64,000 nucleotides of DNA from positions 1-64,000 of the forward strand of contig JANLYQ010000060.1 of the NCBI GenBank assembly GCA_031365725.1. The letters run 5' to 3'. Positions 1 through 8,402 of the stretch are shown here, one piece after another. The position numbers and the translations under genes were made by a program. Under the pieces are notes generated by a model that searched no databases, was not told the DNA's origin, and worked only from the letters and a program-made list of their open reading frames with translations. The stretch's first letter is position 1; every line of letters begins with the position of its first letter. This stretch comes from JANLYQ01 sp031365725 (GTDB lineage: Bacteria > Actinomycetota > Actinomycetes > JACCUZ01).

Positions 1-557
1 TCCGGGACCAGACCTGCCGCACCCCCTGGTGCGGGGCACCCATCAGACACACCGACCACATCACCCCCCACGCCCAAGGCGGTGCCACCAGCGCCGCCAA
101 CGGCCAAGGACTCTGCGCCGCCTGCAACTACACCAAACAAGCCCCCGGCTGGAAAGCCACCACCGGCGCGGACGGCGCCGACGGTGCCGACGGTGCCGAC
201 GACGCCGGACACCGCGTCGACCTCACCACCCCCACCGGACACACCCACACCAGCCACCCACCCCCACTCCCCGGCACCCGACCACCACGAGCAGCCGACG
301 CACCTGAAGCGCGGGACGCATCGGCAGCGCCGGAGGTATCGGAGGCACGAGGCGCGCCGGAGGCAGCAGAAGTGTCACCGGCACCGGAGGCTTTCGAGGC
401 GTCGGCCGGACGTCACACGTTCCACGGGGGCCAGATGACCGAGCCATTCACGACGACCATGACCCGCCGGCTGCCCGAGAACCGGCGTGCGCCCGACGCG
501 CTCAGCTCCACCAGCCCTATCGAGCGCGGCCTTCACCACCTGCTCGCCGCCGCCTGA
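1..557 (+). CDS. HNH endonuclease (DUF222/HNH type), C-terminal part, 5' truncated by window edge
   Basis: The reading frame enters from the left edge (first full codon at base 3) and ends with TGA at 555-557. The visible start of the protein carries the HNH core: a CRTPWC zinc knuckle, then HTDHI with the catalytic His-Asp-His, then N-GLC-x2-CN. This is the C-terminal nuclease module of the DUF222/HNH proteins that are multicopy in actinobacterial genomes. A long low-complexity tail rich in Ala, Glu, Pro and GAD repeats follows. The DUF222 domain would lie outside the window. Role is unproven; these genes are often treated as mobile or selfish. A second, decayed copy lies near 51.4-51.9 kb. 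Confidence 0.8.
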   Translation, partial: RDQTCRTPWCGAPIRHTDHITPHAQGGATSAANGQGLCAACNYTKQAPGWKATTGADGADGADGADDAGHRVDLTTPTGHTHTSHPPPLPGTRPPRAADAPEARDASAAPEVSEARGAPEAAEVSPAPEAFEASAGRHTFHGGQMTEPFTTTMTRRLPENRRAPDALSSTSPIERGLHHLLAAA

Positions 558-681
558 GGATCCCCAGGCGCACCCTTGTCGTAGGTCTGTGGGCGGGGGC
601 GTTCAGGAACAGCGATTGGGCGCCGTTGGTCGCAGGACGGGAGCGGATGCAGACCATTGCCCGACTTGTAGCCTGCTCTGC

Positions 682-1191
682 GTGAGGCTGCGACCGTTCG
701 ACCTGCTGCGCCGGGGTGCGCGACTGCCCGACGACGTCCGCCAGGCGTTGGCGCTCGCGCCGGGGGAGCGAGTCATCAGCGCGGGCCGTGACAGCACCGA
801 CGGATGGGTCGTCGCCACCGACCTCGCTCTGCACGCACCCGGCCGCCGGATGGCGTGGACCGATGTGGTGCACGCCCAGTGGCTGCCAGACGACGAGACC
901 CTCGCGGTGGAGCCGCTGCCCGGCACCGTGCCCACCTGGCGGCTGTCGCTGCGCGAGCCGGGCCGGCTCCCTGAGACGGTGCGCGAGAGGGTGATGGCCA
1001 GCATCGTCATGAGCCGTCGGGTGTCACTGCCTGGTGGGGGAGCGCGTCTGGTCGCCCGTCGTACCGGCAGCGGCGAGACCGGTGAGCTGCTCTGGCAGGT
1101 CGTGCCCGACCCCGGCACCGACCTCACCGACCCGCTGGTGCGCGCGGACGTCGAGACCCAGTTGGCGACGATGCGCGCAGAGCTGTCCTGA
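682..1191 (+). CDS. Conserved hypothetical actinobacterial protein
   Basis: A 169-residue protein. The open frame reaches back to 487, but the protein-like part begins at GTG 682, giving V/M-RLRPFDLL. I chose that start because the upstream reading is low-complexity and this N-terminus suits a cytoplasmic protein. There is no signal peptide or membrane segment. The chain is predicted to be mostly beta, with a pattern of short strands (ERVISAGR, GWVVATDLALH, WTDVVHAQW) that resembles a PH-like fold. I do not recognise a named family. It converges on the topoisomerase gene across a 62-bp gap that holds a 10-mer repeat. Confidence 0.65.
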   Translation: MRLRPFDLLRRGARLPDDVRQALALAPGERVISAGRDSTDGWVVATDLALHAPGRRMAWTDVVHAQWLPDDETLAVEPLPGTVPTWRLSLREPGRLPETVRERVMASIVMSRRVSLPGGGARLVARRTGSGETGELLWQVVPDPGTDLTDPLVRADVETQLATMRAELS

Positions 1192-1199
1192 ACGTCTGT

Positions 1200-1230
1200 C
1201 ATATCGCGGACATATCGCGGCATATCGCGG
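1200..1230. repeat. Three copies of the 10-mer CATATCGCGG
   Basis: Copies occupy 1200-1209, 1211-1220 and 1221-1230, with one extra base between the first two. They fill much of the gap between two convergent genes. The near-helical 10-11 bp spacing would put all three on one face of the DNA, so a protein-binding array is possible. A slipped-strand repeat is equally possible. Confidence 0.7.
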
Positions 1231-1253
1231 TCAGGCCGCCGTCGAGTCGCGGC

Positions 1254-2342
1254 TCAGGCCGCGGCTGCGGGGGAGGCCGGCCGCCGGCGCTTGGCTGCGG
1301 TAGCCGGTCGCTTGAGCAGCTTGAGCACCGCCGCCTCCACCTGCCCATGGGTCGCCGGCTGACCGAACGATGCATCCGCGCCGAGCCGTTCCAGCGCCGA
1401 CGCGATCGTCGTCCCGTCGTCGTACAGGTCGATGACGCGAGGATCGATGTACGATGACCGGCAGACCGCCGGCGTGTTGCCGAGGTAGTTCGACACCTCG
1501 GTGACCACCCGGCTGACGGCACGCTTGCGCCCGGCCTCGGTCGTGGGCGCGCCAGTCGAGACCGCTAAGCCGACGGCAGTCAGCACGGTCGCGTGCCAGG
1601 TGCGAAAGTCCTTGGCGCTGACCTCCGCCCCGAGCACCTCTCGCAGGTAGGCGTTGATGTCTGCGCTGCCGATGTCGTGCCAGCCAGAGCCATCCTTGTA
1701 GGCCAACAGCTCATCGCCGCGGCTGCCTTCCCGGTCGTCGCGCTTCAGCAGAGCAAGCACCACCTTGCGCACGCTGTCATCGACGACCGACTGCACGCGG
1801 TGCTTGCCGCTCTTGGCGGTGTAGTCGAAGACGACCAGGTCACCGCGCACCGACACATGATCGCGGCGCATGGTGGCGAGACCGAAGGTGCCGTTGGCCT
1901 CGGCGTAGGTCTCGCCGCCCACCCGGAAGAAACCAAGGTCCAGCAACCGGAAAGCCGCTGCCAGCACCCGTTGCTTGGTCATGCCGCGCTGCCCGAGGTG
2001 CTCGGTCACGAGGCGCCGCGCCCGTGGCAGTCGCTGCGCAAACGTCAGCACCCGCTCGTGCTTCTCGGCGTCGCGCTGCACCCGCCACTGGTCGTGATAG
2101 CGGTACTGCCGCCGGCCGGCAGCGTCGGTGCCGAGCGCCTGGATGTGGCCGTTGGCGTGCGGGCAGATCCACACCTCCGTCCACGCCGGTGGGATCACCA
2201 GAGCCGCGATGCGGGCAAGGACCTCAGGGTCGATGACCTTGCTTCCGTCGGCGTGCTGGTAGGCGAACCCTCGACCGCGCCGGAGACGCATGATGCCCGG
2301 CCCGGCACAGTCGACCCGACGCAGACGTGCTGAAGCCGCCAT
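1254..2342 (-). CDS. DNA topoisomerase IB
   Basis: A 362-residue type IB topoisomerase of the compact bacterial/poxvirus-like class, which relaxes supercoils through a 3'-phosphotyrosyl intermediate. The N-terminal DNA-binding domain (residues ~15-100) includes the IPPAWTEVWICP motif. The catalytic domain shows the expected residues: Arg140 in GFFRVGGE, Lys177/180 in FDYTAKSGK, Arg247 and His250 in DFRTWHAT, and the nucleophile Tyr298 in SSYIDP. The tail is Ala/Lys/Arg-rich. All catalytic positions are present, so the enzyme should be active. The gene stands alone, convergent with its left neighbour. Confidence 0.95.
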   Translation of the reverse strand: MAASARLRRVDCAGPGIMRLRRGRGFAYQHADGSKVIDPEVLARIAALVIPPAWTEVWICPHANGHIQALGTDAAGRRQYRYHDQWRVQRDAEKHERVLTFAQRLPRARRLVTEHLGQRGMTKQRVLAAAFRLLDLGFFRVGGETYAEANGTFGLATMRRDHVSVRGDLVVFDYTAKSGKHRVQSVVDDSVRKVVLALLKRDDREGSRGDELLAYKDGSGWHDIGSADINAYLREVLGAEVSAKDFRTWHATVLTAVGLAVSTGAPTTEAGRKRAVSRVVTEVSNYLGNTPAVCRSSYIDPRVIDLYDDGTTIASALERLGADASFGQPATHGQVEAAVLKLLKRPATAAKRRRPASPAAAA

Positions 2343-2373
2343 GGTGCTGCCCTGCCCCGTCAGTCTGCGGGGG

Positions 2374-2727
2374 TCAGGAGATGTGGCCGGTGCCGCCGTT
2401 GGCGGCGGCTGTGGTCGGGGGGGTGCCAGCTGCTCCGCTGGTCGGCGTACCGGTCGAGGATGCTGTGCTCGACCCGAGCCACGACGGCTTCTTGTCGCCC
2501 AGCCGCTCGCCGATCTTGTCGCTCAGCGTGGCCGCCGCCCTGTCCTTGGCGCTGCCCAACGCGTCGGCGGCCTGGTCCTGCAGCGTCGAGGTCGTGGACT
2601 GCACCGCAGGGCTGGCCATGAACGACTGAGCCGCTTTGCGGATCTGCTCGTAGCGCGCGCGGCCCGCCCGCGATCCGAAGACATAGCCGGTGGCGAAACC
2701 GGCGAGGAAGGTGACCTTGCTGGGCAT
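2374..2727 (-). CDS. YtxH-like small membrane-anchored protein
   Basis: A 117-residue protein starting at the ATG at 2727, chosen because AGGAG lies six bases upstream; the frame continues to 2766 without such a site. The N-terminus MPSKVTFLAGFATGYVFGSRAGR is a glycine-rich hydrophobic segment typical of YtxH-type proteins. An amphipathic helix (YEQIRKAAQSF) and an Ala/Asp-rich coiled region follow, then a Thr/Ser/Gly-rich tail. Likely a single-span membrane protein linked to the envelope or stress. Function unknown. Confidence 0.8.
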   Translation of the reverse strand: MPSKVTFLAGFATGYVFGSRAGRARYEQIRKAAQSFMASPAVQSTTSTLQDQAADALGSAKDRAAATLSDKIGERLGDKKPSWLGSSTASSTGTPTSGAAGTPPTTAAANGGTGHIS

Positions 2728-2843
2728 GGTGGCTCCTGATGCGTGCGGGACGATCGCTCTGGTCACCAGTCTGTACCCGGCCGCGTGGGAGCGACACCTT
2801 GCGATAGCCTGTCCGCGGTCGGTCGCACGCCAGTCCGGCCCCT

Positions 2844-2919
2844 TCCCGCATAGCTCAATTGGCAGAGCAGCCGACTGTTAATCGGCAGGTTTCTGGTTCG
2901 AGTCCAGATGCGGGAGCCA
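2844..2919 (+). tRNA. tRNA-Asn (GTT)
   Basis: The acceptor stem TCCCGCA (2844-2850) pairs with TGCGGGA (2909-2915), followed by discriminator G and an encoded CCA. The anticodon arm is GCCGA-CTGTTAA-TCGGC, giving anticodon GTT. The T arm contains GGTTCGAGTCC. All four arms are present. Confidence 0.97.
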
Positions 2920-2958
2920 GCCGCACCGGACTCCGGCTCGCCGGCCGCTCCGGCGCCC

Positions 2959-3035
2959 GGGGCGGTAGCTCAGCCGGTCAGAGCAAGGGACTCATAATCC
3001 CTGGGTCGTGGGTTCGAGCCCCACCCGCCCCACCA
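2959..3035 (+). tRNA. tRNA with CAT anticodon (elongator tRNA-Met; tRNA-Ile2 possible)
   Basis: The acceptor stem GGGGCGG (2959-2965) pairs with CCGCCCC (3025-3031), then discriminator A and CCA. The anticodon arm AGGGA-CTCATAA-TCCCT gives CAT. The acceptor stem does not begin as an unpaired C1, so it is not the initiator. A CAT anticodon can also belong to lysidine-modified tRNA-Ile2, and sequence alone does not settle this here. It sits 39 bp downstream of tRNA-Asn. Confidence 0.93.
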
Positions 3036-3054
3036 TCGTTGTGGACCCGCTCGG

Positions 3055-3714
3055 TCAGGCGAGCTCGTCGCCGATGGCACGGGAGACCTCGACCAGGATG
3101 CTCTGCCCGTCGGTCAGAACGATTCCGGCGGGGTCGCCGGTGGTCGGCCTGCCGTTCACGCTGACTATCACCGTCTGGCCGTCGTGGCCGCTGCGATAGG
3201 CACCGACCTGACCTGGGCCCAGCTTCAGTCCCCACTCGAGGAACACCTGGCCGAGGGTGAACTCTTGCTGCGCCGGAGCCTCGACGTGCAGGATCCCGTC
3301 AGTCCGGTGCGTGTGCAGCGCGGCGATGCCGGCGGAGCCAGGCGCGGGGACGACACCGGGGGACCCCGAGTTGATGCCCAATCCGGCCGGCACAGGGACC
3401 CGGACGCCGTCTACGACCACTCTGAGGTACGCGTGGTAGTGCACCTTTTTCTGCTCGTGTGGGTTCAGCCGCAGTCCGGCGGCTTCCACCTGAGCCTGCT
3501 GGTCCACCGGCCGGTTCCACGGGATCGGCACCTCCCGCACCACAGCCTGCCCGGACCGGGCAGAGCCCGGCGACGAGGGGGGCAAGGGTGCCGCCGACCT
3601 GGTGGCTGCCGGCTGAGAGGTGGGGTATGCCGTCGCGCACCCACTGACGAGGGCGGCGAGGACGAGCGCCGTGATCGCCGCCGCGACGCGGGACAGTGCG
3701 CGTAGGCGGGGCAC
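3055..3714 (-). CDS. Secreted lipoprotein with conserved His motifs, unknown function
   Basis: A 219-residue protein. I place the start at GTG 3714, with GAGGAG upstream, because it opens a lipoprotein signal peptide ending in the lipobox LVSGC. A Pro/Ser/Ala linker follows the acylated Cys. The mature domain contains HYHAYLRVVVDGVRVPVPA and LHTHRTDGILHVEAP, then LGQVFLEWG. This combination of HxH, HTH and HVE motifs recurs in a family of exported actinobacterial proteins. The His clusters suggest metal binding, which is inference. No enzyme assignment is justified. Confidence 0.75.
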   Translation of the reverse strand: MPRLRALSRVAAAITALVLAALVSGCATAYPTSQPAATRSAAPLPPSSPGSARSGQAVVREVPIPWNRPVDQQAQVEAAGLRLNPHEQKKVHYHAYLRVVVDGVRVPVPAGLGINSGSPGVVPAPGSAGIAALHTHRTDGILHVEAPAQQEFTLGQVFLEWGLKLGPGQVGAYRSGHDGQTVIVSVNGRPTTGDPAGIVLTDGQSILVEVSRAIGDELA

Positions 3715-3879
3715 GTTCGTCTCCTCAGCGGTCGGCAGCGGGCGCTGACCCAATTGTCGTGCCCGCGAGCACCGCCGGCCCACACCATCGCGTGATGACG
3801 ATCATCTTCTGACCCGATCATCGGATCGACAGCCCGCAGGCTTGAGCAACCACGGCCGCTACGCGTCGATCCGCCCGAC

Positions 3880-4932
3880 TCACCCTCGGCGCGGTCCCCA
3901 GTCCGGCGCGCTGTCCCAGAGTGGGCCGTCGGTGATCTGTCGGACGCCGCTCCCGTCCAGGCGACTGGTGAAGATGTCCGGTAGGCCAGCCGCACCGGCC
4001 CGGGAATAGACGACCTGCGCGCCGTTCGGGGAGAACGAGGCGGACAACAGCATGGTGTCCCCGCTCACGTGGGTGACTTGACGCTTGTCGCTGCCGTCAG
4101 GGTGAACGACGTACAGCTGCGAGTTGAGGAAGTCGCCCTCGTCGGGGGAGCGGAAGAGGATCCAGCGGCCGTTCGGCGACCAGTCCGGGTGGTCGCCCGC
4201 GCTCACCGACCACGGCGTGATGCGATGCAGACGTGAACCATCCGCTCGCATGACGAAGACGGCCTTACCGCCCGACGGCTCAGCGAGTGGCGAGTTGTGC
4301 CGGAGGAACGCGATGCGGCGCCCGTCAGGCGAGGACACCATCTCCACGTCGTCGCCAGCAAAGGGTGCCGACGCAAGGACGACGTGAGGGTGCTCACCGG
4401 AGAGATCGCGGATGACGATGTCGGAGTGCTCGATGAAGCCCTCGCCGTTCGGGAAGTCGCGAACGCCACCGGTCGCGCGGGTGAAGATGACGCGCTTGCC
4501 GTCGGGCATGAAGGCAACGTCTGACTCATCGGCGCACGTCGTCTCGATGTCGGGCGGCGTCGCGGTGCAGGGTGCACTCAGCCGGGTGAGGTCACTGCCG
4601 TCCGACCTGATCGTGTAGATCGCGCAGACAGTGTCGGGTGCGCAGCGGCGGAAGGCGATCAGCGTTCCGTCCGGCGACCAGTCGGGCTGGTCATCGACAG
4701 TCCCGACCTCGGGGAAAGTGATCTGGTGCTTCTGCGTGGCGTTCGACCGGACCACGAAGATCGCACCGGTCGTACGGTCGGCATCCAGATAGCCCTTGTA
4801 GGCAATCGCTCCATTCCGGCCGGGAGTCGTGGCGTCGACCGGCGGCGCCATGACGAGCGCTGCGACAACCCCGGCAAGTGCGACGAGGGCGATCGATCCG
4901 GAACGAGAGTGGCGGGGGCGAGTGTCAGCCAT
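3880..4932 (-). CDS. Secreted TolB-like WD40/PD40 beta-propeller protein
   Basis: A 350-residue protein. AGGAGAG precedes ATG 4932. The N-terminal hydrophobic stretch (residues ~12-35, ending APPVDATT) is a Sec signal peptide. The rest is built from repeats of the TolB/PD40 type: QPDWSPDGTLIAF, VAFMPDGKRVIF, MVSSPDGRRIAFL, HPDWSPNGRWILF, ASFSPNGAQVVYS and APDWGP. That is about six blades. Intervening DGSDLTRLS and DGSGVRQIT strands are also characteristic. Such propellers usually serve as protein-interaction scaffolds outside the membrane. No enzymatic domain accompanies it. Confidence 0.88.
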   Translation of the reverse strand: MADTRPRHSRSGSIALVALAGVVAALVMAPPVDATTPGRNGAIAYKGYLDADRTTGAIFVVRSNATQKHQITFPEVGTVDDQPDWSPDGTLIAFRRCAPDTVCAIYTIRSDGSDLTRLSAPCTATPPDIETTCADESDVAFMPDGKRVIFTRATGGVRDFPNGEGFIEHSDIVIRDLSGEHPHVVLASAPFAGDDVEMVSSPDGRRIAFLRHNSPLAEPSGGKAVFVMRADGSRLHRITPWSVSAGDHPDWSPNGRWILFRSPDEGDFLNSQLYVVHPDGSDKRQVTHVSGDTMLLSASFSPNGAQVVYSRAGAAGLPDIFTSRLDGSGVRQITDGPLWDSAPDWGPRRG

Positions 4933-5293
4933 CGAAGTCTCTCCTAGAGCCTAGGCACGGGGATGTCGCGGTACCCAGGGGATGGCCTTCACCATGCTCC
5001 CGGCTGCCATGGTGCGCAAGGGGTGACTTCCCACGACGCCGCGCACCACGGCGGCGACCACGGGTGTTGGCTCTCGCAGTTCTTGGCGACCCAGACCGCC
5101 TCGGTGCCGACATCCTTGGGGTTGCGACCATGCCCTTGGCCACGGCAACTGCGAGCGACTTGCTGTTCCTGGATCCTGCCTGAAATGTCCTGCCGATCTC
5201 GTCGATGCCTTGGCGTAGGTGGTCACCTCCGACGTGGTCTCGGCCGGCGTGTGGGCAGGACCAAGGCCATGACGATATTCCGCGTCGGCCAGG
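4933..5293. other. 361-bp gap without a supportable intact gene; possible decayed coding sequence
   Basis: No frame here has both a ribosome site and a protein-like product. On the minus strand, protein-like pieces appear in successive frames: TTYAKA, then IDEIGRTFQAGSRNSKSLA, then EAVWVAKNC. This could be a short gene broken by frameshifts, or chance. Confidence 0.4.
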
Positions 5294-5911
5294 TCACTGC
5301 ACTCGAACCCAAGGCTGCAAGGTCCAGTCGTTGACGGCGGCAAGGCCACCGGCTTCGTCGCCCAGCCCCACGTAGTTGCCGAATTGCAGGTCGCCCTTGG
5401 AGGTGAGCCGCCAGTCGAGTCGATAGCCGCCGAGTGGGCAGCCAGTCGCACAGGCAGGCAGCGTGCTGGTGGCCGCTGGGTCGTGCACGAACCACACTCT
5501 GTTGCCGCTCCCCCGCAGTGACCCCACCTCGACCACGGTGAGGGCCGGGATCTGGTCCTGGCCGCAGTCGGTGCCCCTGTCGCTGACGGGCCGGCAGGCG
5601 AGCCGGTAGGCAGCCGAGTGAACCGTAAGGGTCCAGGTGCCGGCATTGCTCAGGTCTGCCACGCCGGCTGCAGTGAGTGCATCGGCGGTGATCTGCGTGC
5701 GGTACACCCCATCAGGAATGCTCGATCGTGTGGCCGGAGCAGGCGACTCCCCCATGGGTCCCGACGATGCGGCGGTAGGGGTGTCGCTCAGGGTCGATTT
5801 CGTTGCCGGCGCCATACCGGCCTTGTCCCCGCTTGACCCGCCGCAACCCGTCATGAGGAGCAAGCCCGCCGCGAAAGCCGTCCACACCGACAAGTCCACC
5901 TTGGCTCGCAC
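5294..5911 (-). CDS. Predicted lipoprotein, unknown function
   Basis: A 205-residue protein. GTG 5911 is chosen because GGGAGG lies about six bases upstream and because the resulting N-terminus gives a short signal peptide with lipobox LLMTGC. A Ser/Thr/Ala-rich spacer leads to a globular part starting near IPDGVYRTQITADAL. That part holds a beta-rich core and several Cys (CRPVSDRGTDCGQ, LPACATGC) that could form disulfides outside the cell. DGVYR-T followed by a GTWTL strand resembles ligand-binding beta-barrel lipoproteins. The family is not recognised. The next gene on this strand is the response regulator, ending 43 bp upstream of this start. Confidence 0.7.
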   Translation of the reverse strand: MRAKVDLSVWTAFAAGLLLMTGCGGSSGDKAGMAPATKSTLSDTPTAASSGPMGESPAPATRSSIPDGVYRTQITADALTAAGVADLSNAGTWTLTVHSAAYRLACRPVSDRGTDCGQDQIPALTVVEVGSLRGSGNRVWFVHDPAATSTLPACATGCPLGGYRLDWRLTSKGDLQFGNYVGLGDEAGGLAAVNDWTLQPWVRVQ

Positions 5912-5954
5912 GACGCACCTCCCACAGTCGACCCATGTGGTCGCAGTTGCGACG

Positions 5955-6647
5955 CTAGGTGGCGCGCCTCGGGGTGGACACCGTGCTAGCCCGCTGTGCG
6001 CCACTAGTGGGCCGAAGCAGCACAAGTACGGCCAGAACCCGACGGTTGACGTCCGGGTCCTGGTCCAGACCGAGCTTGCGGAAGATCACGCCGCACACCG
6101 ACTCTACGGTGCGCTCGGCAAGCCCGAGTCGGCCCGCAATTGCAGCGTTTGATCTGCCCTCTGCCATGAGGACGAGGACCTCTCGCTCGCGGCGGCTCAG
6201 GGCGGCCAGCGGAGACCTCCGCTGCATGGCGATGAGCCGCTCGGCGATTGTGGGGTCCACGACACACTGACCGTTCGTCACGCGATCCAAGGCATCCAGC
6301 AGAACTGTGATGTCCGACACGCGCTCCTTGAGCAGATAGCCGAGGCACTGCGGTTGATCAGCGAGGAGTCGTTGCGCGTACCGCGGTTGGAGGTATTCGC
6401 TGAGCAGAAGGACTGCGGTGCCTGGGTGCTGTCGTCGGATCATCCGCGCCGCGATGAGTCCCTCGTCCGTGTGGGTGGGAGGCATCCGTATGTCGACGAT
6501 CGCCGCGTCGGGCCGCTCGAGTGCCACAAGGGCCATCAACTCGGTCGCATCTCCGGCTTGCCCTACCACCTCAACGTCCGTATCGCGCAGGAGCCGGCTG
6601 AGACCGGATCGCACAATCAGGACGTCGTCAGCTACGACGACTCGCAT
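5955..6647 (-). CDS. NarL/LuxR-family response regulator
   Basis: A 230-residue regulator. I use the ATG at 6647 because GGGGAG sits six bases before it; another ATG lies two codons upstream. The receiver domain (1-120) has the acidic pair Asp7-Asp8, phospho-acceptor Asp52 in AAIVDIRMP and Lys107 in GYLLKE. The LuxR HTH (about 148-205) reads LSRREREVLVLMAEGRSNAAIA, then ERTVESVCGVIFRKLGL. It overlaps the 3' end of the first kinase gene by 16 bp, so the two are co-translated. It is the only response regulator in the locus and the probable output of both kinases. Confidence 0.95.
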   Translation of the reverse strand: MRVVVADDVLIVRSGLSRLLRDTDVEVVGQAGDATELMALVALERPDAAIVDIRMPPTHTDEGLIAARMIRRQHPGTAVLLLSEYLQPRYAQRLLADQPQCLGYLLKERVSDITVLLDALDRVTNGQCVVDPTIAERLIAMQRRSPLAALSRREREVLVLMAEGRSNAAIAGRLGLAERTVESVCGVIFRKLGLDQDPDVNRRVLAVLVLLRPTSGAQRASTVSTPRRAT

Positions 6648-8317
6648 GGCCATCTCCCCACAAGGGTGCCGTCATCCGCTAGCTCGAGTGCGCCTCGGGT
6701 TGCGCCGACCCAGTCGGTGACCTCAGTCAGGTCCGCGAGGGGCGAGCCGTGCACCTCGATCAGCAAGGCCCCTCCGCTCGCCGCGACTCGAACCGTCGCC
6801 GGCACCTCGTCGGCCTCGCCGCCAGCCAAGCCGGCCCGGACCAACAGGTAGGCGGCGCGCTCGACCGGTGCGGACAAGAGAGAGAGTTCCGCTGGTTCCA
6901 CTCGCAGTTCCGCACCCTTCCGCGCGGTGAGTGTCGCGAGTGCAGCAGCGAGACCGTCCGCGCTGAGCTCGGTGAGCAGTTCGTCGTGCGCGACACGGCG
7001 CAGAGCCTGGATTCCGGCCCGCACGTCGGCCTCGGCGGCCATCAGAACCCGTCCGGCTTCTCCGTCTTCCAGCCCTCGAGCGGCCGCAAGATGAAGGGCG
7101 ACCCCCACGAGCTGCTGCTGCGCACCGTCGTGGACATCGCGCGCAATGCGAGTCCGCTCTGCCTCAGACGTGGTCACGATCCGCGCCTGCATCCGCCTGA
7201 GATCGGCGACTCGCACAGCAGCGATCACGTCCAAGCGAGCATTGTCGAGTGCCAACCTCGTTGCAGGTGTCAGAGCCTGCTCGACCTGCGCGGCGTCCGA
7301 GGAACTTCGCAGCACGAGACGGACCGAAGGAGCTTCCTGATCCCCGCCCATGACAAGCGCAGAGCCTTGCCCTTGCTCGACATCCGCACCTGTGACGACA
7401 TCGACCCAACGGGAGCTACCCGGAACCGCGACGTGAACGCCGCGGATCGGCCGACTGAGGACAAGGGGGCCGGTCCTACCCAGCTGATCGACCAGCGCGG
7501 TCACTTCGCGGCGTACGCGACGCGACTGGACAGCCACAAAGACTGTGGTCGTGGTGAGCAGGCAGATGCTCCCCGCTCGCAGAATGTCGTCAACATCGGA
7601 GGTCTCGGTGGTTCCCCAGCGCCACCAGGGGGCTGCGTCAGCAAGCCACCACAGGGTGATGACGCCGGCGGCAGCTGCACGGTGAGTAACAGACCGCGAT
7701 CGTGACACCAAGATCGACGCAAGAGCTGCGACGACGAGAACTGCCTCCAGGAGTACGGCGAGACCGAGAGCGGGTTGCGGCCCCAGTTTGTCGGCGAGCA
7801 GTGCGGCCGTCCGAGCACAGGTCCACCGGCACGCGGGGTCGAGAAAGGGTTGGTACGAAAGGAGGTGGACAGTGCCAGCCACAAGCGACGACAACCACAC
7901 CAGGTGCAACCCGTACGGGCGTACCGCTGCTGCGCAGGCCGCAATGCCGAGAGGGCCGCTTGCGAGCAGCAGCCCGACCAACCACGCCGGCGCGGCGGGT
8001 GCGGATGCTGTGCCGATAGCAAGCCAGCAGGTTCCAGCGAGACCAAGGCCACGCGCGGAGGGGCTGCGGTCCAGGACGAGCGCCCAGACGACGACGACGA
8101 GCATCCCGACAAGCACAGCACCCCACGGCCGGAGGACCAGCGGTGCGTCCCCTGGAGCTCGCCCGAACGGAGGCGTGCCCGCCAGCTGCAGCCAGCTGAC
8201 TACTGCCGTGCAGGTGAACAGCAACGCGGCCCGCTGTGCCAGGTGATCCGACGCCGATGGGCGTCGGCGGGCCAGGACTCCGCCACGGAGAGGGCCTGTG
8301 ATGTGCAGTCGCACCAT
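6632..8317 (-). CDS. Membrane histidine kinase with HisKA_3 box but degenerate ATP-binding domain
   Basis: A 561-residue protein. The start is set at ATG 8317, since the longer frame to 8473 begins with an Arg-rich non-protein-like stretch. About seven or eight hydrophobic segments (residues 30-265) form a multi-span sensor. A linker leads to a clear HisKA_3 box, SEAERTRIARDVHDGAQQQL, with phospho-acceptor His396. The ATPase domain should follow but lacks its signatures. Where the N box (EALTNxxKH) is expected the protein reads RAGLAGGEADE. The DxGxG loop is replaced by VHGSPLADLTE, and the C-terminus is short. It can probably accept phosphate on His but is unlikely to bind ATP itself. Confidence 0.88.
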   Translation of the reverse strand: MVRLHITGPLRGGVLARRRPSASDHLAQRAALLFTCTAVVSWLQLAGTPPFGRAPGDAPLVLRPWGAVLVGMLVVVVWALVLDRSPSARGLGLAGTCWLAIGTASAPAAPAWLVGLLLASGPLGIAACAAAVRPYGLHLVWLSSLVAGTVHLLSYQPFLDPACRWTCARTAALLADKLGPQPALGLAVLLEAVLVVAALASILVSRSRSVTHRAAAAGVITLWWLADAAPWWRWGTTETSDVDDILRAGSICLLTTTTVFVAVQSRRVRREVTALVDQLGRTGPLVLSRPIRGVHVAVPGSSRWVDVVTGADVEQGQGSALVMGGDQEAPSVRLVLRSSSDAAQVEQALTPATRLALDNARLDVIAAVRVADLRRMQARIVTTSEAERTRIARDVHDGAQQQLVGVALHLAAARGLEDGEAGRVLMAAEADVRAGIQALRRVAHDELLTELSADGLAAALATLTARKGAELRVEPAELSLLSAPVERAAYLLVRAGLAGGEADEVPATVRVAASGGALLIEVHGSPLADLTEVTDWVGATRGALELADDGTLVGRWPCESS

Positions 8318-8402
8318 CACAGTGTGACCCCGACCAGTCGTCGGGGCACCCGTGTTGACACCGTGGCCGGAGAGCAACGCCCGGCCTACGCTCTCAGGTG
8401 CC

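Noticed and set aside
2959..3035. Initiator tRNA-fMet
   Set aside because: The acceptor stem is fully paired at position 1-72; initiators have a C-A or similar mismatch there.
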